The notes beneath the pieces were generated by a model. The model was not told the DNA's origin, did no database searches, and saw only the letters and a list, made by a program, of their open reading frames with translations. From NCBI GenBank assembly GCA_048465615.1, contig DBFWLD010000035.1, forward strand, positions 48,104 through 112,103: DNA of 64,000 nt. Reading direction: 5' to 3'. Source of the DNA: Parabacteroides sp048465615 (GTDB lineage: Bacteria > Bacteroidota > Bacteroidia > Bacteroidales > Tannerellaceae). The first letter of the stretch is position 1, and each line of letters begins with the position of its first letter. The position numbers and the translations under genes are program-made. Below are positions 59,641-64,000 of the stretch, piece after piece.

Positions 59641-62600
59641 ATGATACTTGAAAAAGCAACCACCCGCCTGAAAACACTCATCTGCCTAGGCCTTCTGGGG
59701 ATTTTGGTAACGGGCCGCGTCCTGGCCGTCCCCGACTATACGCTTCGCAAATACCGGGTAGAAAACGGGCTGAGCCATAATACCGCCTACTGTGCCCTTC
59801 AGGACAGCAGCGGGCTGGTGTGGATCGGTACCGGCAACGGCCTGAATTGCTTCGACGGAAATACCTTCCGCACCTATTATATCCAACACCCCCGTCTCAA
59901 CAGCAACCGCATTTTATCCCTGGCGGAGCTCGACGCCCATACCCTTTTGATGGGAACCAACAACGGACTCTGCCTATACGATAAACAGCAGGGCAAAGGA
60001 GAACCCTTCGCCCTCGTCACCCGCTACGGGGTAGCGATCAGCTCGGAAGTAAAACGCATCGTCAAAGACCGCGCCGGCAAAGTATGGATAGCCACCCTGG
60101 GGCAAGGCTTCTTCTGCTGGGAGCCGGCCACCGGCGAAGTGGTGCAAAACAGCGCCTATAGCTCCTTTATCGTCGATCTGTGCATTTCGAACGACAAGGT
60201 ATATATAGCTACCCTGCAAGACGGCTGGCTGGTGCTGGATACGGAAGGCCGTTGCGAATACCGTCAACCCTTTCCCGGCCCCGAAAAGAATAGCGGAGCG
60301 ACGATTTCCGCCCTGGCCGTCACCGAAGAAACGGTATGGATAGGAGGCACGGGAGGCGACATCGTAACCTGCCACGCTTTCGACGGAAAAATGAAAAACC
60401 GCTTTTACCTCTCCACCAAACGGCAAGAAGCCATTCTTTGCTTCCGGCGGATGGATAACGGCAAGATGCTGATCGGCAGCAGCGACGGAGCCTATCTGCT
60501 CGACCCCTCGAACGGCCGGTTCGACCCCTCCGCCCATCTGACGGGCGAACCGATGGGCAACAGCCAGCTCAACGCCATCGTGGCCGACCGCGAAAAAGGG
60601 TTGTGGATGCTGACCGAGCAAAACGGAGTGAATTACCTGGCCTGGCATACGCGGCATTTCGAGCGGTTCACCTATGCCGGCGCAAGCGAAACCGGAAAAG
60701 GCGAAACCATCGTCGGCCCTCTATGCGAAGACAGCGCGGGGGGCATCTGGGTGGGTACCCGCTACGGACTGTGGAAACTGAACAAGGAAGAACACGTGCT
60801 CCGGCAAGTACCGGTTACGCCCGGCCGGAACCTGGAAATAGAAGTAACCGCGCTTTTGCAAACGCGCTCCGAATTATGGATAGGAACCAACGGCAACGGA
60901 TTGGCGGTAATGGATCTGGCTACCCGCAACATACGTTGGTACCGCCATTCCGGCAGCATGCCCGGCACTTTGGGAAGCGATGTGATTTTGGCCCTGCACC
61001 AAACGCGCGCAGGCGATATTTATGTCGGAACGGCTTGGGGGCTATGCCGTTACAACCCCGCAACCGACGATTTCCTGACGGTCACCACCGTGGGCATGAT
61101 GGTGGAAGTATCCGACCTGCACGAAGATTCGGAAGGCTATCTATGGGTAGCCACCCGCAACAGCGGCCTGTTCCGCTGCCGGCTGGACAGGGGAGAATGG
61201 AAGCACTTTCAAGCCGCCTCTGACGAGACGGGGCTGCCGGTGAACTCCGTCGTCGCCTTGCTGGAAGGGCGCGACGGAACGATGTGGTTTGCCACCGACG
61301 GAGGAGGGCTTTGCCGGTACGACCGGGCGTCGGGAGCCTTCTCCCGATTGGGAATGGGGACTTTAGCCCCCATTCCCAATGTGATTCATGCCCTGGAAGA
61401 AGATGCCAAAGGCAACCTGTGGCTGTCGAGCTACTGGGGCATCATGCGGGTAAACCCCTCGGATTTGCAACGCTCCGTCTATACCGTAGCCGACGGGCTG
61501 CAAAGCAACCAGCTTTCGCCCCGTTCCTCGTTGTTTACCCGCGAAGGCTGGCTGTTTTTCGGCGGCATGAACGGATTGAACGCCTGCCGGCCCGAACAAT
61601 TTTGGCAAAACCGGTACGTGCCCCCGGTAGTCATCACCGATCTGAGTTTTCCCTATGTGGAAGATCCGGCCCAGATCGTCGCCTTGAAAGGCACGGCCGG
61701 CCCTTTGGTGGAAAAAGAAGAAATCCGTCTGCCCTGGCATAACAACAGCTTCGGCATCTCCTTCGCCGCCCTCAGTTACAGCGATCCTTCCCGCAACCGC
61801 TACAGCTACCGGCTGCACGGCATCGACCGCAAATGGATCGCGTCGGACGAGCAGACCACCGCTTATTATACCGATTTGCCTCCCGGCACTTATACCTTCG
61901 AAGTAAAAGGCTCCAACAACGACGGAGCCTGGAACGAGGAAAGTCGCCGGCTGACGGTCGTCATTACTCCCCAATGGTGGTTGTCCGGCTGGGCTTATGC
62001 CGTTTATACCGCTTTGGCCTTAGGGTTTATTTATTTGCTGACTTGGCAGCGCAACCAGCGGGTACGGCAAAAATACCGGGAACAGATGGAGCAGTTCCGC
62101 ATGATGCAGGAGAAAGAAACCTATCGTTCGAAAGTAGGCTTCTTCGTGAACCTGGTACACGAAATACGTACGCCGCTCAGCCTGATCCGCCTGCCGTTGG
62201 AAGAGGTGTTGGAACATCCCTCTCTGGACAAGGAAACGGAAAAAACCTACCTGGAAACCATCCGCCGCAACGTCGACTATCTGTTGGGCATCACCAACGA
62301 ATTGCTCGATTTCCAGAAAATGGAAAACGAAGGATTGAAATTCAGCCTCCATGCCTGCGACGTGGTACTGCTGGCCGGCAACATCGCCCGGCAGTTTGAC
62401 GAAAACATCCGCTTGAAAGGCAAAGAACTGGAGGTGATTCTCCCCGCGGAAAGCCTGCATGCCGTAACGGATGCCGGCAAACTGAGCAAAGTAATCGTCA
62501 ATTTCCTGAGCAATGCCATGAAATACGCCCGCCGGCATATCCGGCTGGAACTGACCAGCGACGACGAAATGTTCTACCTTTCCGTAAGCGACGACGGCCC

Positions 62601-63687
62601 CGGGATCGAGCCGGAAGAACGTTCCCGTATTTTTACGGCGTTTTACCAGATCAACAACGAGCACCAAATGCCCGGTACCGGCATCGGCCTGGCTTTTTCG
62701 CGTACCCTGGCCGAAGGGCTGAACGGCCGGTTGCAACTCACCGAGAGCCCTTTGGGCGGTTCCTGCTTTACCCTTTCCTTGCCCTTGGGAAATACGTGTG
62801 CTCCGGCCGCCGCCGACATGCGGCCCGATATGCTCGCCGGGGAAAATGAAGCTGCTGCCGTCCGTCCGGAAGGAACCGGCGGCTATCCGGAACTAAGCGG
62901 CCGCCGGTTTACCGTACTGATCGTAGAAGACAATCCCGAGTTGCTGGCGATGACGGCCGGCATGCTCGGCAAATGGTTTGCGGTGGAAAAAGCGGAAAAC
63001 GGGCGCAGCGCATTGGATAAATTGAAGAACGCCACGATCGACGTCATTGTAAGCGACGTAATGATGCCGGTAATGGATGGAATCGAACTATGCCGCGCGG
63101 TAAAATCGGATCTGGCCTGGTCGCATATCCCGGTTATTCTGCTGACGGCCAAAACCAGCCTGGAGGCTAAGACCGAAGGAGCGGAATGCGGGGCCGACGT
63201 ATATGTGGAAAAACCTTTCGCCATCCGCCAGCTAAAAGCCCAGATCGAAAATTTGCTGCACCTGCGGCAAGCCTATCATCAAATTATGCAAAACCTCAGT
63301 CTGCAAAGCAGCCGTCGCGAAGGAGCCGTCGCCGCTTCGCCTATGCTGTCGCAACGGGATTACGAGCTGATCAAGGAAATAAAAACCACCATCGAGCAGC
63401 GGATGGGCGAACCCGATTTTTCCATCGACGCCCTGGCGGACGCCCTGCATATGAGCCGGTCGAACTTCTACCGGAAGATCAAAGCCTTATCGGGAATGGC
63501 GCCGGGCGATTACCTGAAGGTAGTACGTCTGAACCGGGCGGCCGAATTGTTGCTGGCCGGCAACCGGGTGAGCGATATTTATGTAGACGTAGGGTTCAGT
63601 TCGGCCTCTTATTTCACCAAATGCTTTAAAGAGCAGTTCGGCGTACTTCCCAAAGACTACGCTTCAAAGCAAAATGCCGAGGCGTAA
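59641..63687 (+). CDS. Hybrid two-component system regulator (propeller sensor, kinase, receiver, AraC output)
   Basis: A 1348-residue single-protein signalling system of the Bacteroidota HTCS type. A signal peptide (to about 30) leads into two Reg_prop periplasmic propellers (about 35-700; repeats such as GLVWIGTGNGLNCFDG and GYLWVATRNSGLFRC) and a Y_Y_Y domain (YSYRLHGIDRKWIASDEQTT). One membrane helix follows (AYAVYTALALGFIYLLTW). The kinase H-box is NLVHEIRTPLSL with His840, the ATPase boxes NFLSNAMKYA and DDGPGIEP. The receiver has Asp1139 in IVSDVMMPVMDG, and the AraC-type HTH ends the protein (VSDIYVDVGFSSASYFTKCF). HTCS proteins sense oligosaccharides and switch on glycan-utilisation loci. 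No such locus follows inside the window. Confidence 0.95.
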   Translation: MILEKATTRLKTLICLGLLGILVTGRVLAVPDYTLRKYRVENGLSHNTAYCALQDSSGLVWIGTGNGLNCFDGNTFRTYYIQHPRLNSNRILSLAELDAHTLLMGTNNGLCLYDKQQGKGEPFALVTRYGVAISSEVKRIVKDRAGKVWIATLGQGFFCWEPATGEVVQNSAYSSFIVDLCISNDKVYIATLQDGWLVLDTEGRCEYRQPFPGPEKNSGATISALAVTEETVWIGGTGGDIVTCHAFDGKMKNRFYLSTKRQEAILCFRRMDNGKMLIGSSDGAYLLDPSNGRFDPSAHLTGEPMGNSQLNAIVADREKGLWMLTEQNGVNYLAWHTRHFERFTYAGASETGKGETIVGPLCEDSAGGIWVGTRYGLWKLNKEEHVLRQVPVTPGRNLEIEVTALLQTRSELWIGTNGNGLAVMDLATRNIRWYRHSGSMPGTLGSDVILALHQTRAGDIYVGTAWGLCRYNPATDDFLTVTTVGMMVEVSDLHEDSEGYLWVATRNSGLFRCRLDRGEWKHFQAASDETGLPVNSVVALLEGRDGTMWFATDGGGLCRYDRASGAFSRLGMGTLAPIPNVIHALEEDAKGNLWLSSYWGIMRVNPSDLQRSVYTVADGLQSNQLSPRSSLFTREGWLFFGGMNGLNACRPEQFWQNRYVPPVVITDLSFPYVEDPAQIVALKGTAGPLVEKEEIRLPWHNNSFGISFAALSYSDPSRNRYSYRLHGIDRKWIASDEQTTAYYTDLPPGTYTFEVKGSNNDGAWNEESRRLTVVITPQWWLSGWAYAVYTALALGFIYLLTWQRNQRVRQKYREQMEQFRMMQEKETYRSKVGFFVNLVHEIRTPLSLIRLPLEEVLEHPSLDKETEKTYLETIRRNVDYLLGITNELLDFQKMENEGLKFSLHACDVVLLAGNIARQFDENIRLKGKELEVILPAESLHAVTDAGKLSKVIVNFLSNAMKYARRHIRLELTSDDEMFYLSVSDDGPGIEPEERSRIFTAFYQINNEHQMPGTGIGLAFSRTLAEGLNGRLQLTESPLGGSCFTLSLPLGNTCAPAAADMRPDMLAGENEAAAVRPEGTGGYPELSGRRFTVLIVEDNPELLAMTAGMLGKWFAVEKAENGRSALDKLKNATIDVIVSDVMMPVMDGIELCRAVKSDLAWSHIPVILLTAKTSLEAKTEGAECGADVYVEKPFAIRQLKAQIENLLHLRQAYHQIMQNLSLQSSRREGAVAASPMLSQRDYELIKEIKTTIEQRMGEPDFSIDALADALHMSRSNFYRKIKALSGMAPGDYLKVVRLNRAAELLLAGNRVSDIYVDVGFSSASYFTKCFKEQFGVLPKDYASKQNAEA
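61347..61380 (+). repeat. Strong hairpin inside the HTCS coding sequence
   Basis: A perfect 13-bp inverted repeat, ATTGGGAATGGGG (61347-61359) and CCCCATTCCCAAT (61368-61380), with an eight-base loop, encoding RLGMGTLAPIPN between two propeller blades. Confidence 0.7.
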
Positions 63688-64000
63688 CTCTGGTCGCCAA
63701 GGAGATTTGTCATCCTTGCCGGAGGCCGGAAAAAAGGCTGCGGCCGGCTTCGGAAACCTGCCGTGGAAAGTAAAAAAAATGACAATAAGCCATCCCCCGG
63801 GAAAGGCCTGAAAAACGATTTTTATAACCTGTTGATTGGTAGGATTTTACAAAAGATGAAAATTCCACCCTTATGGAATTGAAATTTCATGCCGGCCTTA
63901 GATTTACATCGTAATAGGAAAGATAAAAAAGAAACAATAGATTTGTAGCATAAATGAAAGGGAAGCCGAGAGTGAACCGGTCATGCCAGTGAAACACAGA
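63688..64000. other. Intergenic region with third copy of repeat R1
   Basis: No gene is seen in the last 313 bp. From 63772 it contains A8-TGACAATAAGC, then TTGATTGGTAGGATTTT, GATGAAAATTCCA, GAAATTTCATGCC and a weaker second arm (AAAAAAGAAACAATAG, 63925-63940), matching the order of parts in copies a and b. Confidence 0.5.
63772..63940 (+). repeat. Dispersed repeat element R1, copy c (divergent)
   Basis: Shorter (about 169 bp) and less conserved than copies a and b. The left arm A8-TGACAATAAGC is identical to that of copy b; the right arm is degenerate. Confidence 0.45.

Overview
The window is chromosomal DNA from a member of the Bacteroidota, most likely order Bacteroidales. The evidence is a SusC/SusD pair with an ECF sigma factor and FecR anti-sigma factor, a hybrid two-component system with a Reg_prop propeller, a FimB/Mfa2-type lipoprotein, GG-Bacteroidales type RiPP precursors, and promoters of the TTTG-N19-21-TAnnTTTG type. 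A Parabacteroides/Tannerellaceae-like host fits the gene set (for example meso-diaminopimelate dehydrogenase), but that rank is inference. No rRNA, tRNA, CRISPR array, integrase, transposase or invertase gene was seen.

Layout. 1-8.9 kb: a RiPP locus. It holds the end of an outer-membrane beta-barrel protein, a C39-peptidase ABC exporter (PCAT1), a 60-residue stub of a HlyD adaptor, two related precursor peptides, a radical SAM/SPASM maturase, a companion pseudo-radical-SAM protein, then an RsbW-like kinase and a STAS protein. 9.1-15.7 kb: a repeat element, a FimB-like lipoprotein, a phosphoesterase, ddh, lgt, a flavodiiron protein and nagB. 15.7-21.6 kb, minus strand: an ABC tripartite efflux operon (ATPase, two permeases, adaptor, TolC-like channel) behind a palindromic operator candidate. 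22.2-28.5 kb: a TPR/HTH membrane regulator, then a second C39 exporter (PCAT2) with a complete HlyD adaptor.

28.7-42.8 kb: the most striking region. A 1164-bp segment bounded by a perfect 24-bp inverted repeat carries an ECF sigma gene and the 5' part of its fecR-type anti-sigma gene on the minus strand. The 3' part of fecR lies outside the segment on the plus strand, directly upstream of susC (with an STN signalling domain) and susD. Both repeats lie in the FecR membrane-helix codons in the same reading frame, so inversion would rebuild a 337-residue FecR and place sigma-fecR-susC-susD on one strand. I read this as a phase-variable sigma/anti-sigma switch. Downstream are an arylsulfate sulfotransferase-like protein, a CHR transporter, a PAPS-type sulfotransferase and a large glycoside-hydrolase-like secreted protein.

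42.8-51.6 kb: a repeat-rich gap, a metallo-hydrolase, a VOC protein, a ROK glucokinase, a NUDIX hydrolase, a 1000-residue TPR protein and an outer-membrane barrel protein. 51.7-56.0 kb: three consecutive histidine-kinase-like proteins followed by a response regulator fused to a PP2C/SpoIIE phosphatase. The first two kinases have Asp where the phospho-accepting His should be. The phosphatase may complete the partner-switch pair at 8.2-8.9 kb. 56.0-63.7 kb: a methyltransferase, a SUMF1-sialidase fusion, a small TPR protein behind duplicated promoter repeats, and a 1348-residue hybrid two-component regulator. A third copy of the 9-kb repeat element ends the window.

The two exporters and one precursor set suggest a RiPP system in which PCAT1 cleaves the leaders while the only complete adaptor in view is in the second locus. 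Two dispersed repeat families are described: short promoter-bearing TATCTTTG repeats ahead of both exporters and of the small TPR gene, and a 210-230 bp element with AAAATGACAATAAGC-like ends.
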